From Takifugu bimaculatus (taxonomy: Eukaryota; Chordata; Actinopteri; Tetraodontiformes; Tetraodontidae), in NCBI GenBank assembly GCA_004026145.2, contig CP034990.1, positions 14,341,383 through 14,405,382 of the forward strand: a DNA stretch of 64,000 nucleotides. The letters run 5' to 3'. The position numbers and the translations under genes were made by a program. The notes under the pieces were generated by a model, which worked only from the letters and a program-made list of their open reading frames with translations, was not told where the DNA came from and did no database searches. Positions 1 through 11,065 of this stretch are shown here, piece by piece (position 1 is the first letter of the stretch; each line of letters opens with the position of its first letter).

Positions 1-43
1 TTATGATACTGATGATACCTACAATTTCCCTCCATTCTGTCAG

Positions 44-1097
44 GTGTTCCCAGGCACCTGGACACTCTGCAAATCAAAGAGGATCTTCTGAAGCTGGACG
101 ACGTCCAAGCAGTGGTCGAGCTGAATGTCTGGGCGCTGACGACTGACAAGACTGCAGCCTTAGTGCATCTACAGCTTAGTAAGAAAATAACATTAGATTC
201 CTAAATAGAAAACTATTGGAAAATGTATTTGAGTGAAGCGGATGAAAATACACAATCTAAATGAAATAATTCAACAGAAATTATACATTATCATTCTTAT
301 TATTTTTATTATTTTCAGTGGTATTTCCCATTAATCCAAGTGGGATATGTGGCTGCTTTATTAATCATTTACAGACTGTTTTTGTCTGTTTGGAAAACAG
401 CATTGTAAAATCTATCTTTACCGGCCTACAAGATAACAGACATTTTCTAGAAATTAGTTAAGTGTATTCCAAAATAGTTGTTTTATATGAAAGGTAATTA
501 AATCTACCTCCTATATTTACATATATCAGTATCTATATATGCTCTAATTATGACCAACCTTTTGTGACTTCTCTTTCTTCTGCAACCGTTGCGTGTCTGC
601 TATCTGTGACACGTTGAACCTGTTTCTGGTATTCTACACTTTGTGATTGTGTCAGCGTTACATCGAAGCATTCCAGACAATGTTTTGCGTTAGAAAAGTA
701 CAGGCGTAATGAATCAACATCTAAGGTTAATACTTATCTCACTAAAGAGAAAGATTCCATAACACACCTTTTCCCTGTTATATCTCCAAAGTATAAACCT
801 TGATGATGATAATAGGCCACGTTTCTGATGGCCATTAATGTTGTGCGTTAATTGTCCCTTTAAAAGATAAACATTTATGGAGATTGCCGGTATAAAGGTG
901 GTGTAACTGAAGTTTTATCTGCCGTTATTTTTGCGTTCATAGGGCCCTCTAGTGGCAACAAATGGGAGGACGTTCAATCCAAGGCTCGCCATCTCCTCAT
1001 GCGCACTCACGGTCTGAGCCGGTGCACCGTACAGGTCCAGACGTACCGAGAGAGGCTGGAACACTCCTGTGATAACTGCCGTCAGTCTGTGGCCTGA
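44..1097 (+). CDS. slc30a4: Zinc transporter ZnT4, C-terminal part (last two coding exons)
   Basis: The 3' end of a cation diffusion facilitator gene that continues off the left edge. Coding exons are 44-178 (acceptor CAG, donor GTAAGA) and 943-1097 (acceptor ATAG, stop TGA 1095-1097), and the codon split across the intron joins in frame. The first exon encodes the cytosolic C-terminal domain, including LNVWALTTDKTAALVHLQL. The last contains KWEDVQSKARHLL and ends in a CDNCRQ-like cysteine pair, as in vertebrate SLC30A4. ZnT4 moves Zn2+ from cytosol into endosomal or secretory vesicles. The membrane segments and histidine loop lie outside the window. The identification rests on remembered family sequence and on its neighbours nmes1 and spata5l1, which are also its neighbours in human 15q21. 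A related SLC30A2/3/8 paralog is possible but less likely in this context. Confidence 0.85.
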
Positions 1098-1885
1098 AGA
1101 CAGACTGGAAGTGACTGACTTGTGCAATGCAGGAAGCAGATGGTGGTGGGAGAGGGCCCGGCTGAATGTGCAGGATGTTTGTGAAGTGTGGCGTGCTGAC
1201 AGAAAGCTGCAGAGGCACATTTCTAATTAATGCAGCTCAATTCTGCTCCTGTGCTTCAAAGTTTTTGGGAGAGGAGTTAAAGGTATGTAAAATTAAAAAA
1301 AATAAAAAAAGACCTCTTAATTCACCATGAAAGCCTATTTCAGTCAGTAACTTTTTATGTTACGCTTTGATTTATTCAATGCACTTATTTTTTTGGACAG
1401 TTGTAATTTTCTTTTTTTGTTGTTGCTTCTACATTTGATGTCTGTTAAAGCGTGTATTATCCTAATAAGGAATTCATTAAGTACAGTTTATAATGTGAGG
1501 AAGAATTGGAGGAGGAAGTGTTATTGTGATGCTTTAGATGTTACATAAACATCACCATTTTTCAGCCAAAGTCTCTGAAAGTATTACTGACCAACATGTG
1601 GACTAAAAACACTTTAAACACCTTTATTCTCTTCTGTGTCTTAATTATTTGACAACCATAAGTGTGATTGTGAGTGCGGTGGTGGCTGGAATGACACCAG
1701 CATGGTCGGAGCCAAACAACCTCAACATTTCATTGAAAACAAGCACACAAACCCATCAGGAATTATGTGTTAAAAATTACCTGTTGTAATTTTCTTTTCT
1801 TTCTTTATATGCTGATGTTAATCATCAAGAACAATCAGTTGCTGGATTGCTGTTTTTCTTTGTAATAAAATTTTCAATCACTCTG
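1098..1885 (+). other. slc30a4: slc30a4 3' UTR, inferred
   Basis: AT-rich non-coding sequence after the slc30a4 stop codon. AATAAA hexamers lie at 1301-1306, in an A-rich run, and at 1864-1869. The second is the more believable poly(A) signal. The extent is inferred from these signals only. Confidence 0.45.
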
Positions 1886-3280
1886 GATGTTTTTATTGTT
1901 ATGGTTAAATCTATCTCCATAAATCTTATTAGTTGGTGACCTGGTTTGTTCCTATCTTTTTCCATTTAGGGACACTTTCCCACTTCAACGCTAGGCGGCG
2001 GCGTTTAACGAACATTTAACATTTTTCCGTTTGGAATAATTTGGTATTAATTGTTCAGTTCTAATTAATTGTGTCGCATTATGGGGCAATGATATCATGT
2101 TTTGAATGTGTGAATTTGAATATGAATAGAATATAAATAGATTTTAAATTAAATCTAAAAGGCAGGTTTGATTTTTTTTTTAAGGGTTAAAAGCTGGAAC
2201 AGTGTTTTATATTTGTGACATTATGAAAATGTATATTTTACACAAAACTGGACTGAATATTAACACGTCCAAAGTTTATCATTGGTTACATGCGTCTCGG
2301 TTTCCAGGCAACATCCGGCTCAACAGAAAGCCACCAAACCAAAAGTGAGAGAGTGTCTCTGCGGGTCGCAGTCAAGTCAAGAGTTTACTTTAGAACATCC
2401 ACCTGATGCGCTGCGTCCTTGTCTAACCTCAGCAGGCATCGGTTCCAGTCCTGTTATGCTCTCAGGTACATTATTTAAAGTGAAAGCTGGTCAGGAGAGG
2501 TCACTTCCTGCATGAGTTAATCAACTGATGGCAGGCGGGGAATTCCATTTCTGTGCTTTACTCATATCCCAGTCACGTGGTCTCTGGTCTCAGACGGTCA
2601 CGTACACACTTCACACACCTTCCTCCTTTGTCTAAATGTTTCTATGGCTAAACTCTGGGGTCACACACACTTTGACTGGTGTGTGTCTGGCATCACATTA
2701 AATTTGAGTCAAAACTATTACAGTTAAATTTCTCGATTCAAGATACAGGAAAATCCAGATAGAAGTTAAGAGTAAAGTGAGAAACATAGAAGGAAGTAAA
2801 ACCAACTGGCCTGCTGCGTGCAGACACACCCAACACTGTCATCTTGGTGTGGTTCAGTCTTTCACATTCATTATTAATGAAATCATTTATCTCCACAAGG
2901 GAAGCACAATGAAGCACAGAAGCACTCAGACACTGAGCGTCTGTTCACTCACCTGACCACACTCAGCTTTAATAATCATTAGTTTAACCCCAATCTAGTG
3001 TCTTAATAGCTGTAAACTGTGGAAATGGTTGAAAAGGCAGGCTGATGCGGCCATCACCCCGCTGCAGGTGTCTGCATGGCTCCCTGAGTGCTGATTCAGT
3101 GCTTTTAGATTCACCTTCTGCTCATCATGATAGAAGTTGAACTTCGGCGTTAATGAAAGAAACAAGAAAAAGGGCCTAAAAAACACAATTTGCCCCTTTT
3201 TTAACCTGTGAGATGGCCTGACTTGACATGTGATGTTATCCTTTTAAACTTTTTATATTACAGCTTTTACTGTGGCTCAC
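1886..3280. other. Intergenic interval between convergent slc30a4 and nmes1
   Basis: No exon could be supported on either strand. A 77-codon frame at 2282-2515 has no recognisable similarity and no convincing splice sites. The interval separates two genes that end towards each other. Confidence 0.4.
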
Positions 3281-3286
3281 TTTATT
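3281..3286 (-). terminator. Candidate poly(A) signal of nmes1
   Basis: TTTATT on the + strand reads AATAAA on the minus strand, about 740 bases after the nmes1 stop codon. It would place the miR-147 hairpin inside the 3' UTR. It is chosen by position only. Confidence 0.3.
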
Positions 3287-3896
3287 GTTGTCGTTCTGGG
3301 AATCATTATCTTTTATAGCCTTTGTTACTTTCTCTTTAATATTGCTTTATATTCAAACCTTTTGTGCTTTTGTTGGCTCAGTTTTACTTTCCTTCCTGTT
3401 TTCTGAGCCTCATTTCTATCTTTACTTTTACTTTTACCCTCGTGCACCCCTGGATATCTTTTATGTCGATCATTTGCATATTGCATTACTGTACAGGCGG
3501 GTAGCTGATTCTGCACTCTTCATCAGGTTTAATGACATTTCCAACACACAACAAAGCCTGAAAAACAGGTTAGCATCTGCTCTCCTTTCTGTCAACAAAG
3601 CCATCGTAATTTCCAGAATTTGAGAATATTAAACCTAATCTGTTTGAGATTGATTCAAAACTGAAATCACACGTTTGTTTTTCTTCTTACAGAAAGGTTT
3701 GAAAACAGTTGTTGTTCACACTAATTAATGGACAGAAACACATTTTCACACATTTCTAGTGTGTTCACATTTTTAAGAGGCTGCTGCTTGACACACACAT
3801 GAATATACTATAGAGACGGTGGTTTTCAAGTTGAGACCTTTGCAGATGGACGACCTTGAGATGGATATTTACAGTCCAGGGTGAAACCCCACCAGT

Positions 3897-3962
3897 GGAG
3901 CAGAAGCGTTTCCGCACACTGAGTGTTAAATCATTCTAGTTGGTGCAGAAAGGATTCTGTTA
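3897..3962 (-). ncRNA. mir147: pre-miR-147 hairpin in the nmes1 3' UTR
   Basis: On the minus strand, 3919 down to about 3898 reads GTGTGCGGAAACGCTTCTGC. This matches mature miR-147b with one difference, C for U in the middle. The upstream arm at 3959-3943 (CAGAATCCTTTCTGCAC) pairs with 3901-3917 with only two mismatches over 17 positions, giving a stem with a loop of about 25 bases. The 5' arm and loop also resemble the human precursor (TTTCTGCAC, then ACTAGA). It lies 106 bases past the nmes1 stop codon on the same strand. In human, MIR147B is likewise embedded in the C15orf48 3' UTR, so transcript and microRNA are expected to be co-expressed, typically in inflammatory settings. Processing is inferred. 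Confidence 0.9.
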
Positions 3963-4024
3963 GACTGATGAGGGGCAGACAAGGAGACAGCAGCTGACTG
4001 CCTTCCTTTCCTTCTATTCGGGCT

Positions 4025-4794
4025 TCATTTGGTGAGTTTCTTCACGAGCTCCAGCTCCTCCACTGGTTTCCACTGTTGATTAATAGTGAGGAGCTGCCAG
4101 AAATGGAAGGAAATTCACTTAAGTTCCTTGTTATTCAAATATGCAAGAATTACACATAATAAAACTGAAAGCAAGGAGGGAGATTGCCCGTTCCTCATAC
4201 AAATATGATCACCCATAAAAACAGACTGATATGATCATATTTTCCTGCGCAGTGACTCAGCAAACAGCAGCTTGAGAATTAATCGCAGTCTTATATTGGT
4301 CATACATTTAAAAACAACCAAAGGTGATAAACTATGATGATTTGTTAGTAAAGGCTTGTTACCTTCTGAGGTTTTGATGGGTCTACCTTCTCCCACGGTT
4401 CTGGGTTGTAGGACTTATTCAGGCTAAAAATGAATGTGAATGAGAGTTCTGCATCAGTCGAGGGCATTTGTACCTCAAAGTCTACCAGCTATAATACATC
4501 TGCTACAATTAATTGAACGTAATAAATAATGGACAAAATAATACAAATGACTCACATAACATCAGGTTTCGTAAATAGAAAATACAAAGCAGCGGTGGTG
4601 GCTCCTGTTGCAGCAAACGTCATGAAGCCTATCAGAGGGATCAGCTGCAACGCACATGTTTTTTAAGGACGTTGTTATAAACGCATTTTACATCCAGCTC
4701 ATCTTATTCTATATATTAAAAAAACAAACAACAAAAAACAAACAAAAAAACTCACCTCCTTCTTCTTCCTCAGCATTTGGAAAAATCCAGCCAT
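4025..4794 (-). CDS. nmes1: NMES1/C15orf48 (MOCCI) homolog, small mitochondrial complex IV-associated protein
   Basis: Four short coding exons on the minus strand: 4794-4756, 4644-4556, 4423-4363 and 4093-4025, with stop TGA at 4027-4025. The phases join without gaps to give 85 residues; the human protein has 83. The N-terminus (MAGFFQMLRKKKE) is followed by a hydrophobic segment near residues 14-40 (LIPLIGFMTFAATGATTAAL), then VILNKSYNPEPWEKVDP and LTINQQWKPVEEL, all matching C15orf48. The family is a paralog of the complex IV subunit NDUFA4 and replaces it in cytochrome c oxidase during inflammation, damping membrane potential. The protein is expected to be single-pass in the inner mitochondrial membrane. 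None of the frames is long, so the gene is easily missed by ORF-based annotation. It lies between slc30a4 and spata5l1 as in human. Confidence 0.92.
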
Positions 4795-6236
4795 CTCTAA
4801 TATTCAAAATATCAAACTGCTTGAAAAAAGCAAGAATGATATTGGATGAAGGCAGCGCGTCCGAGATGCAGCTGCGTGTGGCAGGTCTCACCTGTTGAGA
4901 GAGCAAAGTCCTTCGAATGTCTGGCCACAACATCCGGTTAGAACACTGTGAAATGGATGAAAGTGCAGACGAGGTACAAAGCACGTAGACAGAGATCACT
5001 TCCTGCTGTAAGATTCTGCCTCGGGTCGCAATTTCAGATCCACATTAATGAGGATCAATATCGTTTTGGGCGACATACAGCGCCCCCTTGGGGTCAGATA
5101 TAGAATGTACACTTTTAACACACACGCACACACGCACACACACACAAATGATTTCGTTGTTCGGGAACATAATACCACAAAAATAGTATAATTAACGTCA
5201 CTTTACTGACTTTCTTTTAATAATAATATATTAAAACATACAGTATATGACCATGATAAATGTCTTGTTAATGGGACGTTTTAATATTAGACCTGGAAAA
5301 ACCAAACGTGCATGCATGAAACCTCAAAATAAAATCATATTGGCGCTTTATGTTTTAGTTGTAGCGTTTAATTTGGCTATGTAGACCAGAAACATTTAGA
5401 CTTTCTGAAATTGTCAAAAATGGGATATTTTTAAATTACAAGAAACGTTTGTGGATATTGCTGTAAATGTGCTAGCGTTAGGCAAAAGGCTAATTATCAA
5501 CTGTAGTATTCCAGACCAATGCCATTAAATACTTAAAACAAAGTCATAAAGGTCAAAGTTCAAAACACCCACAGAAACAAAATAAACTTGCCCAGAGACT
5601 AGTAGAGGATTACATTTGCTGATTAAAATGTAATTGGGTCACAAGAGAAAGGAACTAAAGTCCCAGTTTTTCACAATGGCAAAAAATATACTTAATTATG
5701 TTGTGTTGTGCAACATATGTGATTGTAATTGTAAAAATCCTCAATAGTTTTCTAAAGAAAAGTGATTTTGACTCAGTCATTTCATAAGTAGCTTGCATGC
5801 AGAAAAAGTCTGCATATCAACTGTCAAAATGGGATATAAACTGTAATTAACAGTTAAGATTACAGAGAAACACTAAATAAACGGTGCAGTCTTTGAAGTG
5901 GCAAAATTTGATGGAATTAAAATGATCAGACAATTCCAAAGAAATTGTGACTGTCTCTGGCCTGTCAGCTCCCATTAACTCCCAACACAACCTGCAAGAC
6001 AGTCAAGTGTCTCTTTTTCAAACTTGCCCTGTATTATGTACTTCCACAGGTATCGACTGATTTTTCCACTAGTCATCTATGGTTTTAATGCAATGTAACA
6101 ATATTATGTTGTTTTGAATAAAAGCAAAGCTAGATACAGGTTGACGCTTCTCAAGCGTTAATATTCAAATCTACTGCAGTAGTTCAAAAGGTAAATGGAA
6201 AAAAAACCCCCAAAAAAGCAGTCTGTCCAAAAGTGC
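4795..6236. other. nmes1 upstream region and spacer to the spata5l1 3' end
   Basis: Contains the nmes1 5' UTR and promoter side (4795-5000), a short CA run near 5119-5145, a CTCF-like element at 5078-5093, and AT-rich sequence with no supportable exon. It separates nmes1 from spata5l1, both transcribed leftwards. Confidence 0.4.
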
Positions 6237-6242
6237 TTTATT
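6237..6242 (-). terminator. spata5l1: spata5l1 poly(A) signal overlapping the stop codon
   Basis: The minus strand reads TAATAAA across 6243-6237. The stop TAA (6243-6241) and the AATAAA hexamer (6242-6237) share two bases. About 20-45 bases further on lies a T- and G-rich stretch (TTTTTTGGGGG then TTTTTTTT), as expected for a downstream cleavage element. Use of this site would leave only about 15-30 bases of 3' UTR. Confidence 0.6.
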
Positions 6243-9200
6243 ATCTGGGTGTTTTCTGATAGCTGTTGATTTGCTGTTCAGTAAGAGAGGGCCTCATTCT
6301 GCTGAGGGCCTGAACGAAGTATCTGTGTTTAAGGGCTGAAGCCTCCAAGTTCTCCTCTTGAAGGGCCAACAGAGCAGCCTAAAAAATAAAACATGTTGAA
6401 AAGCCAGAGACTCTCTCTCGTAGAGAGCTACAGTGATATTGTGTACTCCATAACCAGGAGTATTTCTGCATTGTTGCTACCTCTTTGCAGAGATTTTGTA
6501 GGTCCGCTCCAGAGTAAAGCTCTGTTTTTTCCACCAGCTCTTCCAGACATACATCTGGGCCAAGGGGCATCGACTCTGTACACACCTTCAGGATGCACAG
6601 CCGAGCCTGCAACCACATCAATAATAAAGTTCAATAAAATACAACAAATAAAAATACAAGTAAAATAAAGCAAATGTGTATATGACATTAAAAAAAAAAA
6701 CAGTATACTGTGAAGACATGTACTTACCTGCTGGTCAGGTGGCGGGATGTAGATAATGTGGTCAAGCCGGCCTGGTCGGAGCAAGGCACTGTCTAAGCAT
6801 TCAGGCCTGTTTGTGGCTGCTATCACCATCACATCTTTGTTGCAGACTTCTTGGTGGTCCATCTGTTGACCACCACAAATACACTGACGTAATGAGACAA
6901 TTACTAATGGGCAGATCTTTGAGAAGCGAGAGGATTGACCTTCTCCAGCGCGTGACCCTCCTCCACTCCCTCTGCCTGCAGCACCTTTGCTCCTCTCCTC
7001 TCTACGGTCTTCAAGCCAATTCCATCCATCTCATTCAGAAGCACTGACAGAAGGCGTGTGTGCGCGCTGTTAGTCCCCATTAGCGCTGGACCGTGAGCTA
7101 ATCAATGAGTCGATCTCATCAAGGAACAGGATGGACGGAGCGCAGGCCCGGGCCTGGTGAAACAGCTGTGGAGGGGTAATGGTTTCATGTCAGTGGATGA
7201 GACAGGCGGGTGGAGTTACAGTTTACAGGAGAGAAGACAGAACCTGCGCCAAGGCCTTCTCCGAGTCTCCGACATAGGGTGAGTAGAGGTCAGCACCACT
7301 GACAGAGAGGAAGGCGCAGTGGGATGAGGAGGCCACAGCCCTAACGAGCGTTGTCTTTGCACAACCCGGGGGTCCATACAGCAGCACGCCACGAGGCCGG
7401 TGCAGGCCCATTCGAACAAACGCCTCAGGATATCTCATGGGCCACTCGACACTCTTTCATTTGAGTTAATGTAAAAATAAACAATAAATCCATTAGGACA
7501 TTAGCCCGGGCCACAGAATTGCACACTCTCCAATTAAACCGCCGGTATTAAGTTACTCGTCACCTGTCGTAGTTTGACTTTGACTTCATCCAGGCCTCCT
7601 ATCTGCTCCCAGGACACCGGAGAAAGTTCTGTCCTGCCCAGGCTGCCCCGCAAACAGGAAGGCAGCACCACCTTTAGTGCCTCCTGGAAGTGTTTCATAC
7701 CTATGGTCTGCTCTCTTAAATACTGTGGAAAAACAAGGCAACAATTGATGAGTGGAGCCTGCATGCAAATTGAGGTGGGCCTACACATTTCCTCAGAGGA
7801 AAAGATTGCATTGTGTTTTTAAGGATGTGTCAACCTTGTTGTCCTCCCTGATGGCGTTCATTGCAGCTTCCCGACAAAGAGCACTAAGATCTGCTCCTAC
7901 GTATCCAGTCGTCTGCTGTGCAAGCTCTGCCATGTCCACACTGGGACAAACAGGCATCCCGGCACACAGAACAGTCAAGATGGCCTTTCTCTGCTGTACG
8001 GTTGGAGGGCCAATGATCACCTTAAGGAAGCAGGTTCATCTCAGTACCTACAACACTTTCAGATGGTCATGTGTATGTACTGGATTTTATGATGTACCTC
8101 TCTGTCGAATCTTCCAGGCCTGCGCAGTGCTGGGTCTAAGCTGTCCGGACGATTGGTGGCACCTACGACCAGGAAGCGATCTGACTGATCCACGCCGTCC
8201 ATCAGCGTCAGGAGCTGAGCAACCAGTCGATTCTCTGGTGCTGAGGAGCTGGTTCTCTTCGGACACAGGGAGTCCAGCTCGTCCAAGAAGAGCACGCAGG
8301 GACCCTCTTCTGCAGCAAATCGAGCACGCTCAAACACAGCCCGCAGCTTCTCCTCACTCTCACCCGGCCGTGAGCCCACAACCTGGAGTAAGCAGTTACG
8401 CCGTCCATCAACAAGACTCGAATGGAAGAATCTGCCCAACAGTGACCCGACCTCTGTCCAGCAACAGGTGGAATGGTGGTCGGTGTGTGTTCAATGTCTT
8501 TAATGTATGGACACGTATTTTACCTTGACGACAAGAACTTGATTGTCATTCACCAGCTTCTGAACTATTTATGAATTTGCAAAATCATAAGTGACAGTAT
8601 AAAATTGTAAATCACTAAATAGACTGGTGTAACACACTTTCCGTATGACAAACAGCTTTAATTAAGCTGGTAGCTCTCTGACAGGCGAATTGATGTTTTT
8701 ACCTCTGGCCCTCTGGTCACCACCAGGCTGGCTCCAACCTCACCCGTCACTTTGTGGATCAGCTGAGTCTTACCAACACCTGGGGGACCAACAAGGAGCA
8801 CCCCCCTGGGACATGTCACACAAAGCGAGGTCAATGTGCCTGGATAGAGGAGAGGCAGCTGCAGTATTTCCTTTAGGGAGGCACTTACCTGAAACAGAGA
8901 AAGGAATAGATGAAATTTGCCCTGCTGGGAAGCACTGATCATATAATTCCATTACACTAATTCACAAACCTCCTCCAGTCCCCCCAGTGGGACCATATTC
9001 TGGTTCTGCAGCTGGCTGTTGTAGTACCGGGCAGTCAGGATACCAACTATCTCTAAACCCGTTTTTGAGGTAATTAATCCACCACTGACAGAATCCGATT
9101 TGATGTCCTCAATAACAACATATTTAATATCTGTATCAAAATCCTCCAGGTTTACCACAAACGTTGTTTGCACATACAAACCCTTCAGCATGTCTTTAAC

Positions 9201-9560
9201 GAGCTCGTGAATGAGGCGTGAAGGGGTGCGTTTTTTAAATTCAACGCTCCCGACGATCACAGTTGTCTTGACACATCTGAGGATGGAGCAGGTTACCGGC
9301 GTGATCTTGCTATGATCCATTTGAAGTTGTGTTGGAGGGTGGGACATCAGACTGGGGGATGAAACTTTAAGATCTGTCTGCAGGAAACCCTCGGCCAGGT
9401 CTGTCCGTGGCCAAGCTGTGCACAAGCAACTTCCACGGGGGAACGAGATCAGCAAAGGAGAGCCAAGACTCAAACCCAACGCTGACATCAACGCCGGGCC
9501 CATCCTGCATCTCTGAGATCCTTGATCTGATGGATCCACCGGCAGCAGTCTCACAGACAT
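6241..9560 (-). CDS. spata5l1: AFG2-family AAA+ ATPase SPATA5L1/AFG2B, one apparent frameshift in exon 7
   Basis: Ten coding exons on the minus strand: 9560-8970, 8888-8703, 8382-8098, 8020-7835, 7722-7564, 7453-7244, 7165-6940, 6862-6728, 6606-6481 and 6378-6241. All junctions are phase 0, and the protein would be about 746 residues, near the human 753. It is a type II AAA+ protein with two ATPase modules: Walker A GPPGVGKT at about 231-238 and GPPGCAKT at about 496-503, Walker B LFLDELD near 290 and ILFLDEID near 551, and the GATNRPD and AATNRPE segments. The family works with AFG2A, AIRIM and CINP to release RSL24D1 from cytoplasmic pre-60S ribosomes. I start at ATG 9560 because the upstream frame opens only with GTG. 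Exon 7 is 226 bases where 225 are needed: one extra base in CCCC 7075-7078 stops the frame. Confidence 0.93.
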
Positions 9561-11065
9561 CCTGACAAGAGCCACTCAGGCAACAGGACAACGTTACTTG
9601 TTGGACACAGGCTAACTTCACTTACATTAAGCCAGGCTAAGTGCTGCTAGAGGTTCGTTTTCAGCTGTGAAAAATACCGTTTTAGCTCTACTGCCACATC
9701 GTTGCATACCAAATTTACGTTTCAGTATGGGATAAATGGTACCCGTTTTTTGAATAGCGACAGAAAAGAGGCTAATGTTTATAACGCCCATGTGGCTGTT
9801 AAAAGAATGAGTTGGCCAATAAAAGCCTTTTCCTGCGAATACAGCTTGCTTACTTGAAACATGAATATCCAATTATTGTTATACAAAAATGATATGAACT
9901 GATATTTATCGTATTTATTTACGTTGTTTATGTTTCCAAAGCCATCACGTGAACGATAGTGTTTTAACGACCGAGGTAAACCAGGAAATGGTTATGATCG
10001 TCCAACCCTTAGTTGAAAAAGTTATTTCCTCCCTTGACGTCATCGTACGTACGTCGCGTACATAAAAGAAAGTAAAGCAAACGAAAAACTTGTTCTTCCA
10101 CCTAAATTATATGTTGCCAATATTGCATAGGTTTAATCATATGTTTTGTAGCCCCACAAAAATGTTGAATGACAAGTTTTCCGTATCAACTAAAAATGAT
10201 GATTTGTAAGTCATGTTAATCCATCTCGTCTATATCCACGTCGCCTGTCTGAGTCCCAATTAGTGGCTGCGGAGAGTTGATCTGCTTCAGCGGTGGTTAT
10301 GGCTTCTGGTCACATGACACACTTGCTATTTATACATAAAGTGTTCAGCAGTGATAGCCACACTGCGGAAGGTCGTCTGTCTGTTCCTGGGAGCAGACGA
10401 CTGGATTTTGGGTAGGACGTCTCACAGGTGACCCTGCTGCTGACCGAACTTGAACCTGCTCTTTCTGGAAACCTGGAAGGCAAGTCTGGGGAATAAAGAC
10501 GAATGCACAATAAAAACTAATTTTGCAAGATATGATTGAGTTCGACAGAGAGGTGGAAGCTGAAGGACACACGTTAACCGAGCTATTTTAATGGAACGAT
10601 TTAAGGAAATATAGGATCAGAAGTAAATAAGTATGAGTGAATAATGCTATTTATGCATTGTGTCTGCTTACAGATTATTTTGTAAAGACGCCACATTTTT
10701 CAACACCTCTCTCTGTCCTTTTCCTTGTGCTCCTGCTCACGTTGACAAATGGGCCAGACCTGGCACAGTTTCTCCCCCTGCAGCCGTCATAATTCCAGAT
10801 CTGGCCACAAGTCTTGAGTGTGTAATCTTGTGTGTGTGTGTGTGTGTGGGGGGGAGAGATCATTCAGAGCAAAACTCTCACTGCTGTCTGAAGGCCTTGC
10901 AGCAGGCACAACCTGAGTGTGCCTGTTGGGACCCAGCAGGACATTACTTGGAAGAGGATTATCATGTGCTTTGGTGTTTGACGGCGTAACAAGGATTACT
11001 TACGTGCTATTGTTTTGTGTTTATGTTGAAGAGCTCGAGAGTCTTGGGGCAGACATTCTGTGGCC
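9561..11065. promoter_or_regulatory. Divergent promoter interval of spata5l1 and nnt
   Basis: About 1.5 kb separate the start codons of spata5l1 (leftwards) and nnt (rightwards), so any 5' UTR exons and promoters of both lie here. A palindromic CRE, TGACGTCA, is at 10035-10042 and an E-box, CACGTG, at 9946-9951. A TG run with a G tract occupies 10829-10854. A splice-acceptor-like site before the nnt start exon (near 11030) suggests a non-coding first exon upstream. Minus-strand open stretches at 10216-10490 are discussed as a finding. No firm exon was established. Confidence 0.45.

Noticed and set aside
2282..2515. 77-codon frame downstream of slc30a4
   Set aside because: No known motif, no convincing splice sites, and it lies between two convergent gene ends. 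Probably chance.
7752..8528. 258-codon plus-strand frame over spata5l1
   Set aside because: It is the complement of real spata5l1 exons 3-5 on the minus strand, which carry Walker B and other AAA+ motifs in correct splice phase.
9561..9575. Extended spata5l1 start upstream of ATG 9560
   Set aside because: The extra five codons open with GTG. The ATG at 9560 begins with SVRLLPVDPSDQGSQRC, aligning with the start of the family.
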